64,000 bases of DNA from Hominiventricola filiformis (GTDB lineage: Bacteria; Bacillota; Clostridia; Lachnospirales; Lachnospiraceae). The notes beneath the pieces were generated by a model. The model saw only the letters and a program-made list of their open reading frames with translations. It did not search any database and was not told the origin of the DNA. The position numbers were made by a program, and so were the translations under genes. Positions 7,457 through 15,710 of this stretch are shown here, one piece after another; position 1 is the first letter of the stretch; each line of letters begins with the position of its first letter. The stretch covers positions 30,089 through 94,088 of the forward strand of contig NZ_JAJEPS010000012.1 of assembly GCF_020686965.1 (NCBI RefSeq). Direction: 5' to 3'.

Positions 7457-9241
7457 ATGTTCAAAAAAATCTTTGAGTACGCAGGGCCATATAAGAAAAA
7501 TATGTATGTGGCCACGGTTGTCGTACTGGTCAGCGTTCTTACGGGTATCCTGCCTTTTGTGCTGGCCTATCAGGTCATTTCGCCATTGGTTATGGGCGAT
7601 TCTGTTGAAACAGAATTTGTTTTATTGCGTGTTATAGGGGTTTTGATCTGTCTTGTTTTGCAGGCGTTTTTTTATGGATGGGGATTATCAATTTCTCATA
7701 AAGCAGCATATAACACATTGTTGCGGCTGCGGGTATCTCTGCAAAAGAAGTTTGAGAAACTTCCCCTTGGCATTGTGGAGGAAAAAGGGACAGGGACAAT
7801 CAAAAAGCTGTTTGTCGATGATGTGGACAGCTTGGAATTGCTCCTTGCTCATTCAGTCCCAGAGGGTATCGCAAATTTACTGATCCCGCTGGTGATTTAT
7901 GTTGCTATGTTTTGTGCGGACTGGAAACTGGCTCTTATGTCTTTGGCCTCTATCCCGATCAGCCTGCTCTCCATGGTCATTATGTACTCTGTTGGAATGA
8001 AGCGCATGGGTCCCTACTATCAGTCTGCACAGAAAATGAACAACACGATCATTGAGTACATCAATGGTATGGAGGTTGTCAAGGTTTTCAACCGGGAGAG
8101 CGAATCTTACGAGAACTTCCGCAAGGATGTAACGGACTATCGGGATTATACCTTGGCATGGTATAAGGCCGCCTGGCCCTGGATGGCGATATACGGAAGT
8201 CTACTGCCCTGCACTGTTATTCTGACTTTGCCTCTTGGGGCATGGTTTGTTCTCTGTGGCATAAGCACTTTACCTGATTTGATTTTAGTCCTCTGCCTTT
8301 CCCTCAGCATTGGGATTCCTCTCCTGAAAGCACTGGGCTTTATGGAGACGATTCCGAATCTGAATTATAAGATCACGGCACTTGAACAGATGTTAAATAC
8401 GGCACCGCTGCAAGCTGCTGAGGATGATTTCCACGGACAGGATTTTAACATTTCTTACGATCATGTTTCCTTTGCGTATCAGACGACACAGCCTGGCCCA
8501 GATGGGAAACCGATAATAGCGGAAAACGAAGTCCTCCACGATATTACCTTTGTGGCACAAGCAGGACAAAAAACTGCCCTAGTTGGTGAATCCGGTTCTG
8601 GCAAGAGCACCCTTGCAAAACTGTTGATCCACTACTATGACCCGCAGAAAGGGAGCATTTCCATTGGCGGGCATAAACTTTGTGATATGAGCCTGGAGGC
8701 ATTGAACAGCCGCATTTCCTATGTGGCTCAGGATCAGTACCTGTTTAACACCTCCCTGCTGGAAAATATCCGTCTTGGACGTTTGGATGCTACCGATGAG
8801 GAAGTAATGCAGGCGGCGAAGAAAGCCCGGTGTATGGAGTTTCTGGAAAAGCTGCCGCAAGGTATTCACTCCATGGCGGGCGATGCGGGGAAAATGCTTT
8901 CCGGGGGGCAGCGCCAGCGAATTTCCCTGGCGCGGGCAATATTGAAGGATGCCCCGATTGTAGTGCTTGACGAGGCTACGGCCTATGCTGATCCAGAAAA
9001 TGAGGAAAAAATGGAGGCTGCTATTGCGGAGCTGGTGGAGGGAAAAACCTTGGTAGTTATCGCTCACAAACTTCCCGCTATAATGAACGCAGATCAAATA
9101 TGCGTTATGGATCACGGAAAGATGGTGGCAACCGGAAAACATCAGGAGCTGATTCAAGCTTGCCCAGAATACCAAAAGTTGTGGAAAGCGGCTCAGGACA
9201 GCGCCGAGTGGAAAGTATCTACTGCAAAGGAGGGAAGATAA
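7457..9241 (+). CDS. ABC transporter, fused membrane and ATPase half (YbtP/YbtQ-like)
   Basis: 594 residues. A six-helix ABC type-1 exporter fold (residues about 1-310) is followed by an ATPase domain with Walker A GESGSGKST, signature LSGGQRQR, Walker B VVLDEAT and H-loop VIAHK. The D-loop reads AYAD instead of the common ALD or SVD. Shine-Dalgarno AAGGAGGG precedes ATG 7457, and the stop touches the start of the second half-transporter, so the two form a heterodimer. In yersiniabactin islands the similar YbtP/YbtQ pair imports the ferric siderophore despite the exporter fold. With an AraC gene and a thiazolinyl reductase nearby, metallophore import or export is inferred. Confidence 0.85.
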   Translation: MFKKIFEYAGPYKKNMYVATVVVLVSVLTGILPFVLAYQVISPLVMGDSVETEFVLLRVIGVLICLVLQAFFYGWGLSISHKAAYNTLLRLRVSLQKKFEKLPLGIVEEKGTGTIKKLFVDDVDSLELLLAHSVPEGIANLLIPLVIYVAMFCADWKLALMSLASIPISLLSMVIMYSVGMKRMGPYYQSAQKMNNTIIEYINGMEVVKVFNRESESYENFRKDVTDYRDYTLAWYKAAWPWMAIYGSLLPCTVILTLPLGAWFVLCGISTLPDLILVLCLSLSIGIPLLKALGFMETIPNLNYKITALEQMLNTAPLQAAEDDFHGQDFNISYDHVSFAYQTTQPGPDGKPIIAENEVLHDITFVAQAGQKTALVGESGSGKSTLAKLLIHYYDPQKGSISIGGHKLCDMSLEALNSRISYVAQDQYLFNTSLLENIRLGRLDATDEEVMQAAKKARCMEFLEKLPQGIHSMAGDAGKMLSGGQRQRISLARAILKDAPIVVLDEATAYADPENEEKMEAAIAELVEGKTLVVIAHKLPAIMNADQICVMDHGKMVATGKHQELIQACPEYQKLWKAAQDSAEWKVSTAKEGR

Positions 9242-10990
9242 ATGTTTGCATTGATTTCAAGAATCCTGAACCTCTCCGGGAGGTATAAAAGCCGTATTCA
9301 GGCTGCATTTCTATGTGCATTTGTCGAGTCCATTCTCTCCAAAATGCCGATCTTCATGGCGTTTATTGTCTTGGCCGGGTTTGCTGATAATACGCTGACT
9401 GGAAAGACCTGTCTGTTTGTCGGACTTGGATTATTAGCTGTTGTAGTGGTTCAGACAGTGGTTCACTATTTGAGCGACCGTCTGCAAAGTGCCGCTGGAT
9501 TTATGATCTTTGCTGATAAACGGATGGAGTTGGGAAATCATTTAAGAAAAATGCCGATGGGTTACTTTACATCGGGGAATATTGGAAAAATCAGCTCTGT
9601 TCTCAGTACGGATATGGTATTCATTGAGGAAGTTTCTATGAGTACCATTGGCAACATGATGAGCTATATGCTGTCTACTTTGGTTTTAGCTGTTTTTATG
9701 TTCGTACTGGATTGGAGACTTGGGCTGATTGCGGTAATCATTACCTTGCTGGCATCACTGGTTGCAAAATATATGAATAAGGTTTCCTTCAAGGAGGCTG
9801 TCGGGCGTCAAAACCAAAGCGAGAATTTGACGGATGCGGTCTTGTCTTTTGCTGAAGGAATTGGGGTTATCAAAAGTTACAATCTGCTCGGAGAAAAATC
9901 TGACGAATTAACGGAAAACTTCAAAAAATCAAGGGATGTCAATACGAAGTTTGAGCAGAAAATGACACCGTGGACCACTGGCTTAAACATTCTCTATGGC
10001 GTGGGTATTGCCGCTATCTTCGGTTTATCCGTTTTTTTACATCAGGAAGGCGTACTCTCCCTGGCTTATCTTTTGGGCGTGCTGCTGTTTGTCTTTGATC
10101 TCTTTGGACCTCTGAAAGCTCTTTATGGAGAAGCAACCCGACTGACCGTGATGAATGCCGCATTAGACCGCATTGAAGCTGTTTTGGACGAGCCCGAACT
10201 TCCCGATAACGGAAATCAACATATTCTGTCACAGGCACAGCCGGATCAGCCAGAAGTACAATTTAGCGATGTGGGCTTCGCCTATCAGGACAAGGAAGTC
10301 CTGCACAACATCAGCTTCTCTATGCAGAAGAATACCATGACCGCACTTGTGGGACCGTCTGGCGGTGGCAAATCCACGATTGCGAACCTTCTGGCGCGGC
10401 TGTGGGATGTGAAATCCGGCAAAGTGACAATCCGTGGTACAGATATTCGGGATGTACCTCTCGCCGAACTGATGGAACAGATCAGCATGGTTTTCCAGAG
10501 GGTGTACTTGTTCCAGGATACCATTTACAACAATATCAGCATGGGTAAACCGGACGCTACCGAGGAAGAAGTCTATGAGGCTGCAAAAAAAGCCCGCTGC
10601 TATGATTTTATCATGGCGCTGCCAGATGGATTCCAGACAGTCATCGGTGAAGGCGGCGCTACTCTGTCCGGCGGCGAAAAGCAAAGAATCTCTATCGCCC
10701 GATGCATTTTGAAGGACGCACCGATTGTCATTCTGGATGAAGCGACTGCAAGTGTTGATACCGATAATGAAAGCTATATCCAGGAGGCAATCAATGAGCT
10801 GGTAAAGGGTAAAACATTACTTGTGATTGCACATCGCCTGAATACCATCCGTCAGGCAGATCAGATTTTGGTGATCTCTGATGGACGGATCAGCGAACAG
10901 GGAACCCATGACGAGCTTATGGCAAAAGCCGGGATTTATCAGGATTTTGTAAATATCCGTAAAAAGGCTTCCGGCTGGAGCCTTGCATAA
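9242..10990 (+). CDS. ABC transporter, second half (YbtP/YbtQ-like)
   Basis: 582 residues with an N-terminal six-helix membrane domain and a C-terminal ATPase: Walker A GPSGGGKST, signature LSGGEKQR, Walker B VILDEATASVD, H-loop VIAHR. It starts with ATG immediately after the TAA of its partner, so both subunits are made in equal amounts. Unlike the partner it keeps the standard ASVD D-loop. The pair is followed after 11 bases by the DtxR-type gene, placing transport and metal sensing in one transcript. Confidence 0.88.
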   Translation: MFALISRILNLSGRYKSRIQAAFLCAFVESILSKMPIFMAFIVLAGFADNTLTGKTCLFVGLGLLAVVVVQTVVHYLSDRLQSAAGFMIFADKRMELGNHLRKMPMGYFTSGNIGKISSVLSTDMVFIEEVSMSTIGNMMSYMLSTLVLAVFMFVLDWRLGLIAVIITLLASLVAKYMNKVSFKEAVGRQNQSENLTDAVLSFAEGIGVIKSYNLLGEKSDELTENFKKSRDVNTKFEQKMTPWTTGLNILYGVGIAAIFGLSVFLHQEGVLSLAYLLGVLLFVFDLFGPLKALYGEATRLTVMNAALDRIEAVLDEPELPDNGNQHILSQAQPDQPEVQFSDVGFAYQDKEVLHNISFSMQKNTMTALVGPSGGGKSTIANLLARLWDVKSGKVTIRGTDIRDVPLAELMEQISMVFQRVYLFQDTIYNNISMGKPDATEEEVYEAAKKARCYDFIMALPDGFQTVIGEGGATLSGGEKQRISIARCILKDAPIVILDEATASVDTDNESYIQEAINELVKGKTLLVIAHRLNTIRQADQILVISDGRISEQGTHDELMAKAGIYQDFVNIRKKASGWSLA

Positions 10991-11001
10991 AGGAGGAACC
11001 G

Positions 11002-11370
11002 ATGAAGATTCATGCGTCCGGGGAGGATTATCTGGAGGCTGTGCTGATTCTTCAAAAGAAGCAGGGTATGGTCCGATCCATTGATCTTGCCCGGCACATG
11101 GGATTCAGTAAACCGAGCATCAGCCATGCAGTAGGTGTGTTAAAGAATGGCGGTTTCCTGACTGTCGATGAAGATGGATACCTCAATCTGACTAATGCCG
11201 GGCGGGAGGTTGCCGAGAAAATTTATGAACGCCATCAGTTCTTTACGGAGCAGCTTGTAGCTGTCGGGGTTGATCGGGAAACTGCAGAAAGAGATGCCTG
11301 TCGGATAGAACATGTAATCAGTGAAGAAGCTTTTGAAAAATTGAAAACTTCGGTTGAAAAAAAGTATTAG
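11002..11370 (+). CDS. DtxR/MntR-family metal-dependent regulator
   Basis: 122 residues. The N-terminal winged helix (EDYLEAVLILQKKQG, then VRSIDLARHMGFSKPSISHAV) is typical of DtxR/MntR proteins. A C-terminal dimerisation region holds the candidate metal ligands H73, E77, C95, E98 and H99 (HQFFTEQL and DACRIEHV). It has the short, MntR-like length without the SH3 domain. Shine-Dalgarno AAAGGAGG precedes the start. It closes the transporter operon and probably represses the two promoters with TTAG-N6-CTAA boxes when iron or manganese is plentiful; the choice of metal is not visible. Confidence 0.85.
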   Translation: MKIHASGEDYLEAVLILQKKQGMVRSIDLARHMGFSKPSISHAVGVLKNGGFLTVDEDGYLNLTNAGREVAEKIYERHQFFTEQLVAVGVDRETAERDACRIEHVISEEAFEKLKTSVEKKY

Positions 11371-11730
11371 TACAATGTTGATTCACCGAATCTTTTATGT
11401 TCATCATACTATAGAATTGTTGAGAAACGTGAAACAGGGTATGAAACTCGTATACTAAAAGACATTCAGAGTGGAATTACACTAGAAACACTTATGGCAA
11501 AAGGACATAGGAAAACGCCGGAAGAAAAAGCAGCTGTTGCGAAACAAAAGAGGAAACAGAGGCGAGCAAAACGGAAAAAAGAAGCAAGAGATAATCTGAC
11601 CAAAGAAGAGATCTTGCAAGATGACCGATTTTTCTGTATTGCTGGTTATACCTCCGGAGGTGCACCGTATGGTGTCACCTGGGAGGAAAAGGATTTGAAA
11701 CCTTGGGAAGATTTGGAAGAAAATGAGTGA
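11371..11730 (+). pseudogene. Small lysine-rich protein of the mobile element, probably 5'-truncated
   Basis: The ATG at 11494 gives a 78-residue protein with a very basic start (residues 3-33) and an acidic tail. No ribosome site precedes that ATG, and the same frame stays open for 41 more codons back to the stop of the DtxR gene at 11368-11370, without any start codon. This extension reads like protein (YYRIVEKRETGYETRILKDI). The best reading is a backbone gene whose 5' end was lost where the metallophore cargo joins. A functional short gene from 11494 is the alternative. Product unknown. Confidence 0.5.
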
Positions 11731-11745
11731 GTTGCCAGTGCAATC

Positions 11746-13125
11746 TTATTTTTCTCTTGTGACAGAAACAGGTTCCTTTTTTGCCGGAAGTAAGTCTGAA
11801 CTGATCTCTGGAGCATCGAGCAGTACAGTGAAATTTTGCTGAATGATCTCTAGGGTTTTCTGCTTTTTCTGCAATTCCTGTTTTTCCCGGACAGTAGCAT
11901 CCTGTTCAGATTCAAGATTTTCAATCCGCTTCTGGATTTTATTAGAGCTTGGGATTTTGGTGATACCGAGATCCTGAAGCTCTTTTTTTAGTGAATCGTG
12001 GAGCTGGTATTCTGCCTGATGTTTGGTGCGGTATGCTTTTGGATTTTTAGCAGATTTACAATCTTCAATTACTTTACGACAAAGCCGGTAAGAATTGCAG
12101 TGTTTCTGAATGACTTTCTGCGTGCTCAGCTCACTGTTGATTTGTGCTATTCTTTGGTCGGCAACTTTCACAGAAGCTTCAATGTCAGATACATGCTGCC
12201 TGAAATCGTCATAATTCAGCAAGTTATTTTCGGAAAGATAGTTGAAGGTGCGGGCTGCCTCTTTTAGATTATTGAGCTTTGCCCATCGTTCAAATCCCTC
12301 TCGATTTCCAGTTGTGACATAAGTGGAGATATTGATATACAAGCGAGCTTCTCTGGACAGATGTCTTGGAGTTTTTACTTTGCTACGATTTTTAGCCAGA
12401 CGGATGCGAACATTTTCTTCGGAATAATAGCTTCCGAGAGATTTCATATAAGTGAAGTTCTTCTGCTCCGGTGCACGGAAGGACAGGTGCTTTCCCTGCC
12501 GGACTTCATATCCGGCTAACTGCATCTTTTGCAGAAATTCCTCATAGTTGATGGAAGTCCAGATTGATTTATCAACTGCGACACGTAGCTTGGCTTTCCA
12601 ACTGGTGCCACGATGATATTCCATGTTCTCTTTATAGCTTTTACCTTTTTCTCCGGTTGGCATGCTGGTGGCAAGTCCATTTTCATGGCAGATACGATTA
12701 CTGATTCTGCAGAGTTTATGGTAGCTCCGCTTATTGGAAACATACTTGTGATGATCAACAAAGCTTGCAGCGTTGAAGATGATATGATTGTGAATATGAT
12801 TTTTGTCAACGTGTGTGCTGATCACGTACTCATATTTTCCTTTCAGCACTTCGTCAGCAAATTGTTGACCTAAGCGATGGGCATTTTCGGCATCAACTTC
12901 TCCAGGTTTAAATGATTGGATCAGATGAAATGCCAGGTTATCGCCTTTATCCATTCCATTCTTTTTTGCCATTTCTCTTGTCATAGAAAATTCAAGATCT
13001 GCAGTTTCCGGGGAACAGCCAAAACTGGAAACTAACAGTTTTTCATCTGTCTTATCTGGATTTGTAATATAGTCCAGAGCTTTCTTGTCAGTTACCTTAA
13101 TGGGGAAGATTTTAAGATACGCCAT
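11746..13125 (-). CDS. MOBP-type relaxase (MobA/VirD2-like)
   Basis: 459 residues. The N-terminal relaxase domain has motif III STHVDKNHIHNHIIF (about residues 102-116), the three-histidine metal site. The C-terminal half is charged and coiled-coil-like (residues about 325-430). It would nick the element's oriT and lead the single strand into a recipient. It overlaps the mobC reading frame upstream by 34 bases, so they are co-translated. No conjugative secretion genes are in view. Either they lie left of the window or the element is mobilised by others. Confidence 0.9.
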   Translation of the reverse strand: MAYLKIFPIKVTDKKALDYITNPDKTDEKLLVSSFGCSPETADLEFSMTREMAKKNGMDKGDNLAFHLIQSFKPGEVDAENAHRLGQQFADEVLKGKYEYVISTHVDKNHIHNHIIFNAASFVDHHKYVSNKRSYHKLCRISNRICHENGLATSMPTGEKGKSYKENMEYHRGTSWKAKLRVAVDKSIWTSINYEEFLQKMQLAGYEVRQGKHLSFRAPEQKNFTYMKSLGSYYSEENVRIRLAKNRSKVKTPRHLSREARLYINISTYVTTGNREGFERWAKLNNLKEAARTFNYLSENNLLNYDDFRQHVSDIEASVKVADQRIAQINSELSTQKVIQKHCNSYRLCRKVIEDCKSAKNPKAYRTKHQAEYQLHDSLKKELQDLGITKIPSSNKIQKRIENLESEQDATVREKQELQKKQKTLEIIQQNFTVLLDAPEISSDLLPAKKEPVSVTREK

Positions 13126-13415
13126 AATTCTTTCACCATCTCTTTCAATTCTTGCATTTCTTCTGGATATAGATCTCCGGTGGTATTTACCTTTTTTGCA
13201 ATCTGGTTGATATTTACACCAATCTTGTGCATTTCCTCATACTGTTTCTTCAGTGGGGTGGTATCGGTGTTGACGATGTAACCGTCGATTGCCATCTTAC
13301 GCAGATAAGCTCCCATGTTTTTGGTTTTTGATTCTATCATCTTCCTGCGTATAAGCTTCCTTTCTTCTTCGGTGACATAAAAATGGATTTCTTTGTTTCT
13401 CTTTCTTTCAGCCAT
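13092..13415 (-). CDS. MobC-like relaxosome accessory protein
   Basis: 107 residues with an N-terminal ribbon-helix-helix-like region (KEIHFYVTEEERKLIRRKM) and a C-terminal part with NINQIAKKVN, hallmarks of MobC proteins that bind oriT and help the relaxase open the strands. A good Shine-Dalgarno (AGGAG) lies before the ATG. Its start faces the inverted repeats of the candidate oriT at 13469-13524. Confidence 0.88.
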   Translation of the reverse strand: MAERKRNKEIHFYVTEEERKLIRRKMIESKTKNMGAYLRKMAIDGYIVNTDTTPLKKQYEEMHKIGVNINQIAKKVNTTGDLYPEEMQELKEMVKELWRILKSSPLR

Positions 13416-13468
13416 TGGTGGGTTCTCCTTTCTGAGAGGACAGTAGTATCGTTGCTTTCAACGTTTTT

Positions 13469-13524
13469 CAATTTAGGGCAGGGTACCCTAAATTGGGATT
13501 TCCCGGAAGTGTATCCTCACTTCC
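13469..13524. other. Candidate origin of transfer (oriT)
   Basis: Two perfect inverted repeats lie upstream of mobC: CAATTTAGGG/CCCTAAATTG (13469-13495, 7-base loop) and GGAAGTG/CACTTCC (13505-13524, 6-base loop TATCCT). Position and symmetry fit an oriT. TATCCT also resembles part of the P-type nic region, but the nick site is not proven. The rest of the 13416-13664 gap holds no gene. Confidence 0.5.
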
Positions 13525-13664
13525 TGTCCTTGCTGTTTTACCCCTCTATTAGTTAAAGTCAGGAGAACCGGGAAAATGCAAAAGAATTTGGCAGGTAGCA
13601 CGGGAAGTGAAAATATGGTATGATTATGGGCAGGATATCAGGAGAATCAGGAGTTGAATAGATT

Positions 13665-14036
13665 GTGAAGAAAGAAGAAATTTTTGAATATGTGAAGAAA
13701 CAGTATGGTACGATGCCGGAGTATTTATGGGCACAATCACCAGATAATGCTGTGTTGCGACATAAGAATGGAAAATGGTATGCTGTGGTCATGAGCGTTG
13801 AAAAATGCAAACTAGGATTAGAAGGAAATGAATTTGTCGATATTATGGATGTAAAATGTGATCCGGAAATGACAAGTATGATTATTCAGACCTTTGGATT
13901 TTTGCCAGGATACCATATGAACAAACAGCACTGGATCACAATTTTACTGGATGGTTCAGTAAGTGAAGCAAAGACATTAGATTTTTTGGATATGAGCTAT
14001 GATATGATTGATGGGAATAGAGGAAAGGAAGAATGA
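13665..14036 (+). CDS. MmcQ/YjbR family protein
   Basis: 123 residues starting with GTG 13665 (VKKEEIFEYVKKQYG). It fits the YjbR fold: early YVKKQYG, then PEYLWAQSPDNAVLRHKNGKWYAVVM, and near the end GYHMNKQHWITILLDG, the usual MNK-HW motif. YjbR proteins are small CyaY-like proteins often annotated as DNA binding; their job is not settled. It overlaps the flavodoxin gene by four bases, so the two are translated together as cargo. Confidence 0.8.
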   Translation: MKKEEIFEYVKKQYGTMPEYLWAQSPDNAVLRHKNGKWYAVVMSVEKCKLGLEGNEFVDIMDVKCDPEMTSMIIQTFGFLPGYHMNKQHWITILLDGSVSEAKTLDFLDMSYDMIDGNRGKEE

Positions 14037-14467
14037 TGAGAAAGGTAATCGTATATTCATCTGTGCATCATGGAAACACAGAGAAATTAGTAAAGAGCAT
14101 TGCAGAAGAGTGTCAGGTTGATTTGATTGATGCTGTAAAACAGCCAGATGCAGATCTGAGCAGTTATGATACGATTGGGTTTGCATCAGGAATCTATTTT
14201 TCAAAATTTCATCAGTCGATATTGGGATTTGCAGAGAAGAATCTACCGGACGACAAAGGGGTATTTCTGATCTGTACTTATGGTGGAAGTGCGAATTATA
14301 AATCCATAGAGCAGATTTTGGGCAAGAAGCATTCTACAGCAATCGGAAAATTCGGATGCAAGGGCTATGACACATTTGGCCCATTTAAACTGGTGGGTGG
14401 TATAGCAAAAGGACATCCAGATGGAAAAGATATAAAAAATGCAGTTGAGTTTGTAAAAGGACTCTAA
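14033..14467 (+). CDS. Flavodoxin-family protein
   Basis: 144 residues. The N-terminal FMN phosphate loop SSVHHGNTEKL (residues 9-19) is typical of flavodoxins, followed by IGFASGIYFSKFH and ICTYGGSANY, the two later FMN-contact regions. It is an electron carrier in the cytosol; its partner is unknown. The start overlaps the YjbR-like stop (ATGA). The gene ends just before a convergent terminator at 14486-14511. Confidence 0.85.
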   Translation: MMRKVIVYSSVHHGNTEKLVKSIAEECQVDLIDAVKQPDADLSSYDTIGFASGIYFSKFHQSILGFAEKNLPDDKGVFLICTYGGSANYKSIEQILGKKHSTAIGKFGCKGYDTFGPFKLVGGIAKGHPDGKDIKNAVEFVKGL

Positions 14468-14485
14468 ATAGTTTAGCGAAAAAGA

Positions 14486-14511
14486 AAAACCGGGGAACAG
14501 TCCTCGGTTTT
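14486..14511. terminator. Bidirectional terminator
   Basis: AAAACCGGGG (14486-14495) pairs with CCTCGGTTTT (14502-14511) except for one mismatch, with A-rich and T-rich flanks. It sits between the flavodoxin gene and the oppositely oriented HTH gene and can serve both. Confidence 0.7.
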
Positions 14512-14525
14512 CTGATATTTGCGGT

Positions 14526-14726
14526 TCAGTCTTCAATTTGAAAAATCTCTTCTACTGGCATTTTCAGATAATGTGCCAGACGGATTGCAATTTCGAGAGA
14601 GGCATTTCGCTCACCACGCTCAATGCGTCCGATGGTATCACTGCAAGAACCGACAGCTTTTGCAAGATCTGCCTGAACGAGATTTCGTTCTTCACGGATA
14701 TCTTTAAGTGTGTTGTTAATTGCCAT
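14526..14726 (-). CDS. Small XRE-family helix-turn-helix regulator
   Basis: 66 residues, almost entirely a Cro/C1-type HTH (LKDIREERNLVQADLAKAVGSCSDTIGRIERGERNASLEIAIRLAHYL), the size of the stand-alone YozG-like regulators. Shine-Dalgarno AAAGGAAG precedes the ATG. It lies downstream of the S24 repressor gene on the same strand with a 57-base gap and may share its transcript. Confidence 0.85.
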   Translation of the reverse strand: MAINNTLKDIREERNLVQADLAKAVGSCSDTIGRIERGERNASLEIAIRLAHYLKMPVEEIFQIED

Positions 14727-14783
14727 TTTATCACTTCCTTTATTATTTTCAGCAAGAGCAGGCTAGAAGTCTGCAGTTGATCT

Positions 14784-15518
14784 TTAATGAAAACCAGGGA
14801 TTTCTGCTCCTTTGCATTTTCCGATTACTTTCCCAAAGATTTTAAAAGAATCAGATTCATAAATCTGGATTGGATGATACTTTTCATTCAATGAAACCAG
14901 ATAAACTCCATCCGGACCGTCATGTAGCTCTTTGATATAGGTATTGCCATTGAGATAGAAGATACCGATTTCACCGTTGGAGATACTGTCTTGTTTATGA
15001 ACCCATGCAACATCTCCGGTATGATACATTGGTTCCATACTGTCACCAGATATACGGATTCCAAAATCCGTCTTTTCAGGTGCGAGATGACCGACATTGT
15101 AACTTTCTTTTACACTGTCTTCAATATAATTTCCAGTACCGGCAGAAGCTGGCTCTACTGCAATCGGCTGATAATTTTCAAATGGAATGATATCGGCTCT
15201 ATGCGGAAGATACTTTCTGGACGCCCGCAGAAGATTGGCAAATTCAATAATCTTAGCTTTGCCGTCTTCATTCAAATTTTCCATGACATGATCAAATGGA
15301 TTTTCACCTAAAAATTCTTCGTATATATCTTCAATATCTAAAATCTGACAAACTGTCAGGATTGTGTGTAAGGAGGGTTCTCTTGTTAGATTCTCCCATT
15401 TGGAGACTGCTTTCGTAGTAACTTCAATTCCTTCCTGAGCAAGTAAGTCCACCAGATCCGCCTGGGAGTAGCCTTTCCTTTTTCTGTTTTCTACTAATAC
15501 TTCTCCGAAAGCACGCAT
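14784..15518 (-). CDS. LexA-like repressor: XRE HTH plus S24 autopeptidase
   Basis: 244 residues. The N-terminal HTH covers about residues 5-62. The C-terminal S24 domain has an Ala126-Gly127 cleavage pair (ASAGTG), Ser160 (GDSMEP) and Lys196 (TYIKEL). The 34- and 36-residue spacings match LexA closely, so RecA-triggered self-cleavage is likely. It is divergent from a Y-family polymerase gene, with two identical-type palindromes between them, so it probably represses itself and the polymerase until DNA damage. The start codon has only a weak Shine-Dalgarno (GAGGCG), in keeping with low repressor levels. Confidence 0.88.
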   Translation of the reverse strand: MRAFGEVLVENRKRKGYSQADLVDLLAQEGIEVTTKAVSKWENLTREPSLHTILTVCQILDIEDIYEEFLGENPFDHVMENLNEDGKAKIIEFANLLRASRKYLPHRADIIPFENYQPIAVEPASAGTGNYIEDSVKESYNVGHLAPEKTDFGIRISGDSMEPMYHTGDVAWVHKQDSISNGEIGIFYLNGNTYIKELHDGPDGVYLVSLNEKYHPIQIYESDSFKIFGKVIGKCKGAEIPGFH

Positions 15519-15554
15519 ATGTTCGCCTCATTTCTTTTTGATTTTTCTATATGC

Positions 15555-15605
15555 ATTATAACCCGAATAAAATCAAAAATCAAGAAAAATCTCCGAAAAG
15601 GAGAT
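15555..15605 (-). promoter_or_regulatory. Repressor promoter and upstream operator
   Basis: On the minus strand TTGATT (15578-15583), 17 bases and TATAAT (15555-15560) form the S24 repressor promoter. ATCTCC-GAAAA-GGAGAT (15589-15605) lies just upstream of its -35 and matches the operator in the polymerase promoter, 42 bp away centre to centre (four helical turns). Confidence 0.65.
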
Positions 15606-15624
15606 AGTACGACCAAGATGTCGC

Positions 15625-15654
15625 TTGACTATCTCCAATACGGAGATATATACT
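15625..15654 (+). promoter_or_regulatory. Polymerase promoter with operator in its spacer
   Basis: TTGACT (15625-15630), 18 bases and TATACT (15649-15654). The spacer is filled by ATCTCC-AATAC-GGAGAT (15631-15647), the same palindrome as at 15589-15605. A repressor bound here would block the polymerase gene completely. Confidence 0.7.
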
Positions 15655-15710
15655 AAGCATACAGAAATTGATAAGACAATAAACCAAACAGAGAGAAGGT
15701 GGTGGAGTTA

